From Bacillota bacterium (GTDB lineage Bacteria > Bacillota > Dethiobacteria > Dethiobacterales > Dethiobacteraceae), in assembly GCA_012841735.1 (NCBI GenBank), contig DUUE01000059.1, positions 1 through 23,870 on the forward strand: 23,870 nt of DNA, in the 5' to 3' direction. The position numbers were made by a program, and so were the translations under genes. Position 1 is the stretch's first letter; the number at the start of each line of letters is the position of its first letter. This document shows positions 8,218 to 16,234 of the stretch, in pieces. The notes under the pieces were generated by a model that saw only the letters and a list, made by a program, of their open reading frames with translations, had not been told where the DNA came from and did no database searches.

Positions 8218-8824
8218 TCATACCAGCTCCTTTTACCATTTTAATTCCTCCCGCTTGTGTAAGCATTGTCCACAGTGCAGCCAGGGGTAACCCCACCACA
8301 TTAAAATAACAACCGTCAATCTTTTTCACAAAAACAGCCGCTCTTCCCTGAATACCGTAGCCGCCGGCTTTGTCAAAGGCCTCGCCGCTTTCCAGGTACC
8401 ACCCGATTTCCGCTTCCGTCAGCCGGCGGAAGGTCACACGGGTAGTTTCAACATGGCCCGCCCGGTATCCTTCCGGCTGCCTGATAAGCGCAACGCCCGT
8501 CAGCACCTCATGGGTCCTGCCGGACAGCAGTGACAGCATTGATTGTGCTTCCCTGTAACCCGCCGGTTTGCCCAGAATTGTCCCTTGTAGATGCACGATG
8601 GTGTCGGCGGCGATAATAATGCCTGTCTCTTCCTGCGCCGCCACCGCTTCAGCCTTGCGCCGGGCCAAAAGCAGCGCCTGTTCCGCCGGTGTGGCGGCTG
8701 TCACCCCGCTTTCATCCACCTCGCTGCGGCGCACAGTAAACTGCAGGCCAAGCCGCCGCAAAAGTTCCGCCCGCCGCGGGGAAGCCGATGCCAGGATAAT
8801 TTTGTCTGTTGCCGTTTGTTTCAT
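8174..8824 (-). CDS. maf: Maf-family nucleoside triphosphate pyrophosphatase
   Basis: Maf proteins hydrolyse dTTP/UTP or modified NTPs to monophosphates and are linked to septum control in Bacillus. The start is set at the ATG at 8824 (MKQTATDK), with GAGG and AGGA just upstream. A TTG at 8833 inside the stop of the upstream gene is the alternative. The 216-residue product has the ASASPRRAELL signature (about 12-22), SEVDE, IIAADTIVHLQG with catalytic Asp, and YGIQGRAAVFVKKIDGCYFNVVGLP. It is some 20 residues longer than usual: the last 14 codons overlap radC in another frame, so the C-terminal tail is probably a by-product of this overlap. Confidence 0.93.
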   Translation of the reverse strand: MKQTATDKIILASASPRRAELLRRLGLQFTVRRSEVDESGVTAATPAEQALLLARRKAEAVAAQEETGIIIAADTIVHLQGTILGKPAGYREAQSMLSLLSGRTHEVLTGVALIRQPEGYRAGHVETTRVTFRRLTEAEIGWYLESGEAFDKAGGYGIQGRAAVFVKKIDGCYFNVVGLPLAALWTMLTQAGGIKMVKGAGMNVNTAPDHQRPATE

Positions 8825-8829
8825 GAGCC

Positions 8830-9348
8830 TCAATCCTGCAGAAAATTTATCTTGCTTAATGCCTTATGTGTATAGCTGACGGCCAGGCCGGTAAAAAAAC
8901 CGGTGGGCAGGGCCAAAACCAAAAGCAGCGGCAGGTAAACTTTTACCAGGCTGGCACTGGCCAAAAGAAGCGCAGCCACCACAACCTGGGTGGTATTGTG
9001 TGCCACCGCGCCCATAATGCTGACCGCCACCAGTGATATTTTCCCCCTGCGCCAGAGTGCCATGCCCGCCGCCATAAGCAGCGTGGAAATGATGGCACCG
9101 GAAAAGCTTAAATAAAAACCGGTGGCCAGAAAGTTGCCGGCAAAAAAACTGCCCAGCACGGTACGGACGGCGGCCACAGTGAGAGCTGCGTCAAAACCGT
9201 ATAAAACAAACGTCAGCAGGGAAATAACATTGGCCAGCCCCAGTTTGGCCCCGGGGATGGGAATGGCGGGAATGGCATTTTCCACGGTATGAATCACCAG
9301 GGCAAAGGTGATTAAAATAGCAAGATGTGTCAGCTTCTTTATTTTCAT
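8830..9348 (-). CDS. Gx transporter / heptaprenyl diphosphate synthase component I-like membrane protein
   Basis: A 172-residue hydrophobic protein with about five or six membrane helices. The VENAIPAIPIPGAKLGLANVIS segment (24-45) and the AVRTVLGSFFAG segment (about 61-72) are characteristic of the family annotated as Gx transporter or heptaprenyl diphosphate synthase component I, which resembles S-components of ECF vitamin transporters. The true substrate is unknown. It starts at ATG with AAAGGA seven bases upstream, just after the terminator of the antiporter operon. It overlaps the maf start region, so it heads a Gx-maf-radC unit. Family placement is good; function is not determined. Confidence 0.82.
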   Translation of the reverse strand: MKIKKLTHLAILITFALVIHTVENAIPAIPIPGAKLGLANVISLLTFVLYGFDAALTVAAVRTVLGSFFAGNFLATGFYLSFSGAIISTLLMAAGMALWRRGKISLVAVSIMGAVAHNTTQVVVAALLLASASLVKVYLPLLLVLALPTGFFTGLAVSYTHKALSKINFLQD

Positions 9349-9396
9349 GCTTTCGTCCTTTCCGGTGCAAATACAAGCCGTAATAATCCTTCAACA

Positions 9397-9432
9397 GTTT
9401 ACCACGTAAACGGGGCCGCCGCAACCTTGCGG
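9397..9432 (-). promoter_or_regulatory. Two adjacent short palindromes upstream of the Gx-maf-radC unit
   Basis: In the 144-base gap between the Gx-like gene and the antiporter operon lie GTTTAC-GTG-GTAAAC (9397-9411 read on the minus strand) and CCGCAA-GG-TTGCGG (9419-9432). A weak promoter, TTGCGG-17 bases-TAAACT, would overlap both, so they may be operators or may just be a small RNA hairpin. No regulator is identified. The rest of the gap holds the terminator at 9454-9484 and a ribosome site. Confidence 0.25.
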
Positions 9433-9453
9433 GCACAGCTCTAAAGAAAATGT

Positions 9454-9484
9454 AAAAAAGACAGAAGGTTGGCCCTTCTGTCTT
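9454..9484 (-). terminator. Rho-independent terminator of the antiporter operon
   Basis: On the minus strand AAGACAGAAGG and CCTTCTGTCTT form a perfect 11-bp stem around a 5-base loop, followed by a run of T (9454-9459). It stands 9 bases after the stop of the last antiporter subunit. Confidence 0.92.
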
Positions 9485-9492
9485 CCGCCGTA

Positions 9493-11862
9493 TCAATTCA
9501 GGCGGGTGTAATAGATGATGATAAACAGGAGCAGTCCCAGCATCAGCGCCACCAACAGTGAATCGAAATTCAGGTTTTTAATATTCCAGTCTGAGGGATG
9601 CCCGCGCAGGCGGTCCCAGAGGCTGCGGGAGCGCTCGCCCGTCTGTTCATAAGCATTGTCCAGTGCTTCATCAAAGTCGGCCGTTTTGCGGACAAGCTCC
9701 CTGGCTGCGGCGCCTGATTTTTCATAAGCCTGGTTGAGGGCACTGTCCAGCTGCTCCGTCCGGTCGGCCAGGCGGCGCACGGCACCGCCCGACTTTTCAT
9801 AGGCCTGGTTGAGGGCGTCGTCAAATTGCTCCGTCCGGTCCGCCAGGCGGCGCGCAAGACTGCCCGACTTTTCATAGGCCTGGTTGAGAGCACCGTCCAG
9901 CTGTCCTGTCCGCTCCGCAACAGTACGGACTGCTCCCCCGCTGCGCTTATACGCTTCATTGATGGAAGCGTCAAATGAAGTTACCAGCCGGCACGCCCCG
10001 CGCGCCAGCCGGGAGGACTCCAGGTAAGTGTTGTTGACAAAGCTGTCAAACCTGGTGCTTGCCCTGCACACTGTCTGCAGCAGGAAACGTACCGCCGGCA
10101 GGTAAAAAAGATATTCCACGGAAAGCCACCCGGGCGGTTTAACCGCAAAGAAATTGTAATGGTCCATGGCCAGGTATAAAACTGCGGCAATGGCCAAAAC
10201 CACCAGGATGCCCTGCACATCATGCCAGTTCCAGACATTGATTTCATGCAGATGTTCAAGCGCGTGGTGGTCATAGGTAAACCCCTGTGCCGCAGGAATT
10301 ACCACTTTAGTGAGCAGGAAATGGGGAAAGAGGCCAATGGCAAGGATCACTGCCCCGAAGACGCCCAGCACGGTATAGACCGGCCACGCGTACCGGTAGC
10401 TTTTTTTCGCAAACCTGTCAGGGACCTGCCCCAGAAAAAGGCCGCGGAAAAGCTTGGTAAAATAGCACAATGTCATGGCACTGGTAACAGTAAAAATTTT
10501 TTCGGCAACAAAAAGCGGGATGCTGTGACGGTGCTCCGCCGCCTCCACAATGGCGTGGTGCAGCAAAGTTTTGCTGACATAGCCGTTAAAGCCGGGAATC
10601 CCGCCGATACCGGCAAAACCGATCAAAAAAACTGCCGCCACAAAAGGCACTTTTTTCAGCATGCCCCTGACCACGGTAATATCAAGTTCATGCGTCACCA
10701 TGTAAATGGTGCCGACCATGAGGAAGAATCCGGCTTTGAAAAAAGCATGGTTAATGATGTGATAGAGAGCGCCGGCAAAGCCCATGGCACCTTCCATCCC
10801 CAGGTAGGCCGCCACGCCGATCCCCATCAGGATATAACCCATCTGCGAAACGGAACTGTATGCCAGAATTTTTTTGGCCGCCGTGGACAAAAGCGCCATC
10901 AGGGCGCCGGCAAACATGGTAATAATACCAATCCAGATAATCGCATAACCGACCTGCATGGAGGGCAGCATCTCCAGGGCGGCATGCAGGGCGGGTGCGT
11001 CACCGTGGCCTGCCCCTGCCGCCTGGGGAGTAAAAATCATCCCCACAACCCGGAAGATCCCGTACGCTCCCGCCTTGATCATCAGTGCGGAAAGCAGTGC
11101 ACTGGCCGGTGACGGCGCCACAGGGTGCGCTTTTGGCAGCCAGATATGCAGCGGAATCATGCCGGCTTTCACGCCGAAGCCGATGATAAAGAGCAGCATG
11201 ACTACATACGGGTTGAGGGAAGAAGCGGCAATCAGGTCATGAAGCGGTTTAATTTCCAGTGTACCAATACTGCCGTACAGCAGGAAAACGCCCATGAGCA
11301 GGCACAGCCCGCCGGCCACGCCCAGGTAAAGCATTACCGCTCCGGCGTGCATGGCGTCCCGTGTCTGTTCATGAATTACCAGCACATAGGACAGCAGTGT
11401 CATCAATTCAAAAAAGACAAAAAGGCTGAATAAATCTCCGGACAGTACCACGCCCAGGCAACTGGCAAGCGTCGCCAGAAGAAAGACAAAAAAGCGGGTT
11501 TGTGCATGTTCATGTGCCATATAGGCAGTGGCATGCAGCGTGGCCAAAAACCAGATCAACGACATGAGGGCGGCAAAAACAAAACTGAAAAAATCTACCT
11601 GGAAATAAATGCCAAACTGCAGCACCCCGGCGATTCCCCACGTTACAGGGCCGCGTACGACCAAAGGATACATGAAAAGCACTACGACCAGCGTCAGCAG
11701 CGTTGTAATTACAGCACAGGCATTCCGCAGCTTGCCTGCATGCAGGCCGAAGAGGAAGGTCGCCACAGAACCTGCCAGGGGGATACCGACTGCAGCCAGC
11801 GGCAACATTGATGTGACAAATTCGGTTGTGGCGTGCACTTCCTGAGCTGCTGCGAACATCAT
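9493..11862 (-). CDS. Third NuoL/MrpD-like antiporter subunit with repeat-bearing C-terminal tail
   Basis: A 789-residue membrane protein of the proton-conducting complex I / Mrp antiporter family. Residues about 15-595 form the usual multi-helix core: Glu152 in FFELMTLLSYVLV, Lys232 in GFGVKAGMIPLHIWLP, Lys263, AYSSVSQMGYILMG, Lys376 in HIINHAFFKAGFF and Lys431, the charged residues of the ion path. Lys244 (WLPKAHP) replaces the Asp found in both sister subunits. Residues 602-751 are six tandem 25-residue units, then one more membrane helix (about 768-785). Ordinary MrpD is about 490 residues; this extension is not the MrpA C-terminus, whose two domains are separate genes here. The start follows the D2 stop by four bases, with AGGAGG inside the end of D2. 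The tail recalls the lateral helix of NuoL in general layout only (inference). Confidence 0.9.
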   Translation of the reverse strand: MMFAAAQEVHATTEFVTSMLPLAAVGIPLAGSVATFLFGLHAGKLRNACAVITTLLTLVVVLFMYPLVVRGPVTWGIAGVLQFGIYFQVDFFSFVFAALMSLIWFLATLHATAYMAHEHAQTRFFVFLLATLASCLGVVLSGDLFSLFVFFELMTLLSYVLVIHEQTRDAMHAGAVMLYLGVAGGLCLLMGVFLLYGSIGTLEIKPLHDLIAASSLNPYVVMLLFIIGFGVKAGMIPLHIWLPKAHPVAPSPASALLSALMIKAGAYGIFRVVGMIFTPQAAGAGHGDAPALHAALEMLPSMQVGYAIIWIGIITMFAGALMALLSTAAKKILAYSSVSQMGYILMGIGVAAYLGMEGAMGFAGALYHIINHAFFKAGFFLMVGTIYMVTHELDITVVRGMLKKVPFVAAVFLIGFAGIGGIPGFNGYVSKTLLHHAIVEAAEHRHSIPLFVAEKIFTVTSAMTLCYFTKLFRGLFLGQVPDRFAKKSYRYAWPVYTVLGVFGAVILAIGLFPHFLLTKVVIPAAQGFTYDHHALEHLHEINVWNWHDVQGILVVLAIAAVLYLAMDHYNFFAVKPPGWLSVEYLFYLPAVRFLLQTVCRASTRFDSFVNNTYLESSRLARGACRLVTSFDASINEAYKRSGGAVRTVAERTGQLDGALNQAYEKSGSLARRLADRTEQFDDALNQAYEKSGGAVRRLADRTEQLDSALNQAYEKSGAAARELVRKTADFDEALDNAYEQTGERSRSLWDRLRGHPSDWNIKNLNFDSLLVALMLGLLLFIIIYYTRLN
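9610..10059 (-). repeat. Six tandem 75-bp in-frame repeats encoding 25-residue units
   Basis: Six units of exactly 25 codons lie at residues 602-626, 627-651, 652-676, 677-701, 702-726 and 727-751. The central units share TEQ(F/L)D.ALNQAYEKSG followed by R.LADR; outer units are more diverged (for example STRFDSFVNNTY and TADFDEALDNAY). Every unit keeps an aromatic or Leu at position 4, Asp at 5 and Tyr at 12. The DNA of the middle three copies is nearly the same, with CATAGGCCTGGTTGAG recurring on the plus strand. 25 residues make almost seven whole alpha-helical turns, so one hydrophobic face would be kept throughout. Confidence 0.93.
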
Positions 11863-11866
11863 GTTG

Positions 11867-13351
11867 TCAGAAACCTCCTCTGAGTAAAAACTCGGCTGTC
11901 AGTTGCGAAAGGTCGAAAGGCACATTCCAGGGCAAAAGCCCGAACAAAAGCGTGGTCAGGGCCAGCAAGGCAACAGGAACAAGCATTGTGGACGGCACCT
12001 CATTAATGCGTACCAGGTCGTGACCTTCTCTCTCCCTTTTGCCGAAAAAGCCGCTGATAATAATGGGCAGGTAGTAGAGGCCGTTTAACAGGCTGGAGAT
12101 GAGCAGCACCACCACGTAATAGGGCTTGCCGGCATCAAGAGCGCCAAGGGAGAGGGCCCATTTGCTTAAAAACCCGCTTAAGGGTGGAATGCCCATCATG
12201 GAAATGGCGGCCAGGGAAAAAGCAAACAGGGTAAAGGGCATCTGCCTGCCCACGCCCGCGAGCTCTTTAATTTTCCGCTTGCCTGTTTTCAGAATAATGG
12301 CGCCGGCGGCAAGGAAAAGCGTACTTTTCATGAAAGCATGGCTGAAAATGTGGAAAACATCTCCCAGGAGCGCCCTTTCGTTTATAATGGTCATACCCAG
12401 GAGAATATAGCCCATCTGGCCGATACTGGAATAAGCCAGGCGCCTTTTCAGGTCTTCCTGGGTAAGGGCTACGGCCGACCCCAATAAAATGGTGATTATT
12501 GCCAGCACGGCCAAAAGTGTTGTCCAGCCTGCATCCAGGATCATTTTACTGCCAAAGACGTGGAAGACAACCCGCAGGAGACCATACGCCCCGGTTTTCA
12601 GCATAATCCCGGAAAGGAGGGCACTGGCCGGTGACGGTGCTACCGGGTGGGCATCGGGCAGCCAAACATGGAGCGGGAACATGCCCGCTTTCATGCCAAA
12701 GCCGATCAGGTAGGCAAGAAAAGCAAGCAAAGCCAGGGAAGAAGGCTCCTTAATCAGCAGCGGGCCGTTTAAAGAAACGGAACCGCCCAGTTCAAAAGTA
12801 ATAATAATACCGAAGAAAAGAGCAAGACCGCCGATAATGGTCATAATCAGGTATTTATAACCTGCACGCAGTGCTTCCATTGTTTCTTCGTGCACGACCA
12901 AGACATAAGAAATAAGGGACATCAGTTCAAAGAAAACAAACAGGGTAAAGAAATCGCCGGCCATGAAAATCCCCATACAGCTGGCCAGAGTTACTATCAG
13001 CACGGGATAATAACGGTTGCAGCCATGTTCATGGCGCATATATTCCAGGGAATAGACGGTAACAAGCATCCAGACAAAGGAAGCCAGCAAAGCCAGGGAA
13101 AAGCTTAAAATGTCCACCCGGAAAGAGACGGCCAGGTTGGGCAGCAGGGAAAAAAGCTGCAGTTGAATAATCTCTCCCCCGGTAATAAGCGGATACAGGG
13201 CGGCAACAGAAAGGAAAGTAATGGCGGAGGCCGCCACGGACAGCCCATTGCGCAGCTTCTCCGAACGCCGCTCTACCGCCAGGATGACAAAAGTCATTAC
13301 CAGGGGGAAGGCCACAATCCAGACCGGCAGAAAGTCTGTTACTCTATCCAT
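11867..13351 (-). CDS. Second MrpD/NuoL-like antiporter subunit
   Basis: A 494-residue polytopic protein (about 14 membrane helices) of the Mrp/complex I antiporter family. All expected charged residues are present: Glu142 in VFFELMSLISYVLV, Lys221 in GFGMKAGMFPLHVWLPDAHPVAPSPASALLSG, Lys252, QEDLKRRLAYSSIGQMGYILLG, Lys342 in HIFSHAFMKSTLFLAAG and Lys397 in GFLSKWALSLGALD. It should therefore be able to move ions. Full family length. It starts at ATG with AAGGAG nearby, 52 bases after D1, the largest gap within the operon and without a hairpin; it overlaps nothing. The ending GGAGG supplies the ribosome site for D3. It is closer in motif wording to D3 than to D1. Confidence 0.92.
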   Translation of the reverse strand: MDRVTDFLPVWIVAFPLVMTFVILAVERRSEKLRNGLSVAASAITFLSVAALYPLITGGEIIQLQLFSLLPNLAVSFRVDILSFSLALLASFVWMLVTVYSLEYMRHEHGCNRYYPVLIVTLASCMGIFMAGDFFTLFVFFELMSLISYVLVVHEETMEALRAGYKYLIMTIIGGLALFFGIIITFELGGSVSLNGPLLIKEPSSLALLAFLAYLIGFGMKAGMFPLHVWLPDAHPVAPSPASALLSGIMLKTGAYGLLRVVFHVFGSKMILDAGWTTLLAVLAIITILLGSAVALTQEDLKRRLAYSSIGQMGYILLGMTIINERALLGDVFHIFSHAFMKSTLFLAAGAIILKTGKRKIKELAGVGRQMPFTLFAFSLAAISMMGIPPLSGFLSKWALSLGALDAGKPYYVVVLLISSLLNGLYYLPIIISGFFGKREREGHDLVRINEVPSTMLVPVALLALTTLLFGLLPWNVPFDLSQLTAEFLLRGGF

Positions 13352-13403
13352 TGTTGTTCATCTCCTTAACAGTATATTTCAAGTCTGTTTTTTTCTTTGG
13401 TTA

Positions 13404-14891
13404 TTACCGCAGCCCGAGCAGGAGTTGTGCGGCATGCGCCACAATCCCGGCCATACGGTTGGGGAAAAAGCCAAAAATGATGACGGCGGCCGCCAGCACC
13501 ACAATGGCTGCTGTCATACGGGCAGGCAGGGCACGGGGTGCAGCCACATTCCCGGACGGTGCCCGGAAAAAAGCGTTAATAATAATGGGCAGGTAATAGA
13601 TACCGTTCAGCAGGCTGCTGACGAGGACAACCGCGGTAAAGAACGGGCGGCCCACATCCAGTGCTCCCAGGGCCAGATACCATTTGGAGACAAAACCGTT
13701 TGTCAGCGGGATGCCCACCATGGCCAGGGCGCCAACGGCAAAAGCAATGCCGGCTACGGGCATAGTCTGCCCGATCCCTGCCAGGTCTTTGATCCTACGC
13801 GTCCCGGTGGCATAAATGAAAGCACCCGCCGCCAGAAAAAGCATGGCTTTCATAACCGCGTGATTGAAGATATGCAGAATCCCACCTGTAAGGGCATTTT
13901 CACCCATGAGGGCTACCCCCAGAAAAACATACCCGATTTGGGCAATACTGGAGTAAGCCAGCATCTTCTTCAGATCCTCCTGCACCATGGCAAACATGGA
14001 GCCGAGCAGGATGGCAAGCGTGGAGAGCCATAGCAGGATTTCCGCCACAGGTGTCCGGGCCAGGAAAAAAGCGGGATAAACCCGGAAAAGTAGTTTGATC
14101 ATGGCTACGGCATAAATTTTAATTACTAAACCGGAAAGGACTGCAGACGATGGTGACGGGGCCGCTGCATGGGCATCGGGCAGCCAGACATGCAGCGGAA
14201 ACAAGGCCGCCTTGATGCCAAGGCCAACCAAGAGCAGTGCCAGGGAAGCCAGCAGGTTATAGGGATACAGCTCTGCAGCCTGCGGCATGGCCTGGGCCAG
14301 GTAAGTCATATTCAGATGCCCGGTAACCATATAAAGCAGGGCGATGGCCAGCAGGATGCAGCCGGACCCCAGGGCGGACAACACCAGGTATTTCAGGGCC
14401 GCCTCGATACAGTCACGGCTTTCCTTAATGGAAATAATGCCGCAGGAAGCAATGGCCGAGATTTCAATAAAAACAAACAGGTTAAAAATATCATTCGTCA
14501 TGGCTATGCCGAACATGGAAGCAAGCAGTGTCAGGTAGAGGGTATAATACCAGCCCCGTACTTCTGCCCGCAATTCATGCCGCAGGTCGTCAATACTGTA
14601 GATCAGCACAATGAAACCGACCAAAGACAGCGTCAGGACGGTGAACACAGCCAGGTAGTCCACGGCAAATTCAATACCAAAGGGCGGCGGCCAGTTGCCA
14701 AAATGGTAGGTGAAGGGGCCGCTGCGCATAACCTTTAGCAGCAGGGAGAGCGACCCAACACAACAGAAAAAAAGGGCAAAAAAGGCTCCCGGCGCAACCC
14801 AGTGCTTCCGCCAGCGGGCAAAAAGGGGCACAAGATAAGCCACAACCAGGGGAACCGCCACCATCAGGGCGGGAGCGTGCTTGAAGGTCAC
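13404..14891 (-). CDS. mnhD: MrpD/MbhH-like antiporter subunit (first of three)
   Basis: A 495-residue polytopic ion-translocating subunit in the place held by MrpD or MbhH, directly after the C subunit. Charged residues of the pathway are present: Glu143 in FVFIEISAIAS, Lys227 in GIKAALFPLHVWLPDAHAAAPSPSSAVLSG, Lys258, AYSSIAQIGYVFLG, Lys348 in HIFNHAVMKAMLFLAAG and Lys403 in GFVSKWYLALGALD. The start is GTG, overlapping the C-subunit stop as GTGA, with GGAGGTGAGGAG upstream, so translation is coupled. Annotators may also call it complex I subunit 5/NuoM family; the operon argues for Mrp/Mbh. Confidence 0.93.
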   Translation of the reverse strand: MTFKHAPALMVAVPLVVAYLVPLFARWRKHWVAPGAFFALFFCCVGSLSLLLKVMRSGPFTYHFGNWPPPFGIEFAVDYLAVFTVLTLSLVGFIVLIYSIDDLRHELRAEVRGWYYTLYLTLLASMFGIAMTNDIFNLFVFIEISAIASCGIISIKESRDCIEAALKYLVLSALGSGCILLAIALLYMVTGHLNMTYLAQAMPQAAELYPYNLLASLALLLVGLGIKAALFPLHVWLPDAHAAAPSPSSAVLSGLVIKIYAVAMIKLLFRVYPAFFLARTPVAEILLWLSTLAILLGSMFAMVQEDLKKMLAYSSIAQIGYVFLGVALMGENALTGGILHIFNHAVMKAMLFLAAGAFIYATGTRRIKDLAGIGQTMPVAGIAFAVGALAMVGIPLTNGFVSKWYLALGALDVGRPFFTAVVLVSSLLNGIYYLPIIINAFFRAPSGNVAAPRALPARMTAAIVVLAAAVIIFGFFPNRMAGIVAHAAQLLLGLR

Positions 14892-15271
14892 TGCTCCTCA
14901 CCTCCCCGGATGCGCATAATCTCTTCCGCATCCACAGTCCCGTAGTGCTGATACACTTTGATCACCAGGCTCAAAGCATAAGCGGTGACACTCACGGCCA
15001 CTACAATCCCCGTCAGGATGAGGGCGGTGGGCAGCGGGTTAATAAATGCCTGCTCTTCCCCCGGCACAAGCACGGGGGCGCGCCCGCCCCGCACATAACC
15101 GATAGCCACAAAGAAGAGAAAAACTGCCGTATCCATAATATTCATGCCGATAATTTTTTTAATGAGATTGCTGTGTGTCAGCATGGTATGAAAACCGATA
15201 ATAAAAAGAATAATGGCGAAAAAATAGAAACTGTTCTGGTGAAGACGGTACAGTATTTCAGTCAGCGGCAC
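14888..15271 (-). CDS. mnhC: MrpC/MbhG-like (NuoK-type) antiporter subunit
   Basis: A 127-residue NuoK-like protein with three membrane helices. I set the start at GTG 15271 (VPLTEILYRL) because GGAGGAG lies seven bases before it; a TTG at 15295 has no such site. The segment NLIKKIIGMNIMDTAVFLFFVAIG resembles the MbhG wording rather than that of classic MrpC. An acidic residue (Asp) sits near the conserved Glu position of NuoK. It overlaps the end of the B gene by 14 bases and the D1 start by 4. It links the B module to the antiporter subunits. Confidence 0.88.
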   Translation of the reverse strand: MPLTEILYRLHQNSFYFFAIILFIIGFHTMLTHSNLIKKIIGMNIMDTAVFLFFVAIGYVRGGRAPVLVPGEEQAFINPLPTALILTGIVVAVSVTAYALSLVIKVYQHYGTVDAEEIMRIRGGEEQ

Positions 15272-15704
15272 TTTTCTGCTCCTCCTCTCCGGCAATCAGG
15301 CGGTAAAAGAGCGTAATGACAGTACTTGCCACTTTAATTCCCACACCAAGTGTAATTACCATAATGGCGCCGGAGGAAAACAGGTTGCCCGGCGTGCCCA
15401 GAGGGTATCCCGCCGCTTTGTTTGCCAGGAAATTGCCCCCCATTATCAGCGAGAAAAGGCCGATGCCGGCATACAGGAGTGTTCCGCTGCTTTCCAGTAC
15501 GGTGGAAGTGTCATGTGAAAGTTTTTGCGCTCCCGCGCTCAGATTAAAAGCCAGGGCATAGAGAATCATGCTGGCACCAAGGATTGCCCCGCCGGAGAAA
15601 CCTCCGCCCGGTGACAGGTGGCCGTGCAAAATCACATATAACCCGTAAAGCTGCACAAAAGGCAGCAGTGTGCGGCTGATATAACGGACAATTAAATTTT
15701 TCAT
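15258..15704 (-). CDS. mnhB: MrpB/MbhF-like antiporter subunit
   Basis: A 148-residue protein with four membrane helices and the MnhB domain signature HGHLSPGGGFSGGAILGAS (27-45). It is a small structural subunit of the Mrp antiporter or the Na+-translocating half of membrane-bound hydrogenases. It starts at ATG after AGGAGGTGGGAGAGGG, 20 bases after the MbhE-like gene. Its C-terminus is short and charged (AGEEEQKSAAD), overlapping the C subunit's ribosome site and start. Family certain. Confidence 0.93.
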   Translation of the reverse strand: MKNLIVRYISRTLLPFVQLYGLYVILHGHLSPGGGFSGGAILGASMILYALAFNLSAGAQKLSHDTSTVLESSGTLLYAGIGLFSLIMGGNFLANKAAGYPLGTPGNLFSSGAIMVITLGVGIKVASTVITLFYRLIAGEEEQKSAAD

Positions 15705-15724
15705 CCCTCTCCCACCTCCTGCTG

Positions 15725-15994
15725 TCAGTGCGCTTTCAGGTTGGCCAGTGCCGCCGCCAGGGCCACAAACAAAACAGTGGCCTCGCCCAGCGTATCAAAC
15801 GCCCGGTAATCCACAATAATACCCGCCACCACATTAAGCACGCCCGTCTCCCGGATGCTTTCTTCCAGATAGCGTGCAGGCACTTCATTATTGGTCACAT
15901 TGGCGGGATCGCCCACGGGCGGCATTTCTACAACAGTCGCCACCAGGGCTACCAGAATCACAGCCAACAGTAACACGGTCAGCACTTTGCGCAT
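15725..15994 (-). CDS. MbhE-like / MrpA C-terminal domain protein
   Basis: An 89-residue protein equal to the last part of MrpA, here a free-standing gene as in membrane-bound hydrogenases. It has an N-terminal membrane helix, an outside loop with MPPVGDPANVTNNEVPARYLEE, and then NVVAGIIVDYRAFDTLGEATVLF, the best-known stretch of this domain, in the second membrane helix. The ATG follows the TAG of the previous gene with no gap and uses its AGGAGG. The separate MbhD- and MbhE-like genes, instead of one large MrpA, are key evidence that the module is of MBH type. Confidence 0.88.
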   Translation of the reverse strand: MRKVLTVLLLAVILVALVATVVEMPPVGDPANVTNNEVPARYLEESIRETGVLNVVAGIIVDYRAFDTLGEATVLFVALAAALANLKAH

Positions 15995-16234
15995 CTATTC
16001 CTGCCTCCTTGTCTTGGCAATGGCAGCCACCAAAAACAGTGTGGTCACCCCTGCCCCGACGGCCGCTTCCGTAATGGCCACATCAGGCGCGGCCAGAAGC
16101 TGCCACAGGATGGCCATGACAAGACTGTAGGCGGCAAAAATGATCACTGCAGCCAGCAGGTCCCTGGTGCGGGCGACAGCAATGGCGCAAACCACCAGAA
16201 AAATGAGCAGCAAATAGGACAGGGCGCTAGTCAT
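15995..16234 (-). CDS. MbhD-like (DUF4040) antiporter subunit
   Basis: A 79-residue three-helix protein equal to the DUF4040 domain of MrpA. The start chosen is ATG 16234 (MTSALSYLLL), after GGGGAGG; an upstream TTG at 16267 lacks a site. The typical motif LLAAPDVAITEAAVGAGVTT is present, with the Glu in ITEAAVG expected on the ion path. The ATG overlaps the mnhG stop by 8 bases. A free-standing domain here is the MBH arrangement. Confidence 0.88.
   Translation of the reverse strand: MTSALSYLLLIFLVVCAIAVARTRDLLAAVIIFAAYSLVMAILWQLLAAPDVAITEAAVGAGVTTLFLVAAIAKTRRQE

Noticed and set aside
9570..9974. 134-codon minus-strand frame with repeated TRPMKSRAV-like units
   Set aside because: Alternate-frame reading of the 75-bp repeats in the third antiporter subunit; the repeat unit being a multiple of three keeps other frames open too.
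9610..10059. Regularly spaced repeats resembling a CRISPR array
   Set aside because: The units are contiguous, coding and diverge gradually; there are no constant repeats separated by unique spacers and no cas genes.
10222..11112. 296-codon open frame on the plus strand
   Set aside because: It is antisense to the conserved core of the third antiporter subunit, its translation is a low-complexity polar sequence with no family motif, and it has no ribosome site. The same applies to long plus-strand frames at 6844-7689 (against mreB), 13221-14033 and 3812-4537.
9493..11862. Third antiporter subunit as a full MrpA
   Set aside because: Length is MrpA-like, but the C-terminal part is the repeat tail; the DUF4040 and MbhE-like domains of MrpA are separate genes at 15725-16234.
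15272..15295. TTG start adding eight residues to the C subunit
   Set aside because: No ribosome site before it, while GTG 15271 has GGAGGAG seven bases upstream. The same reasoning moved the DUF4040 gene start to 16234 and mnhF to 16856.
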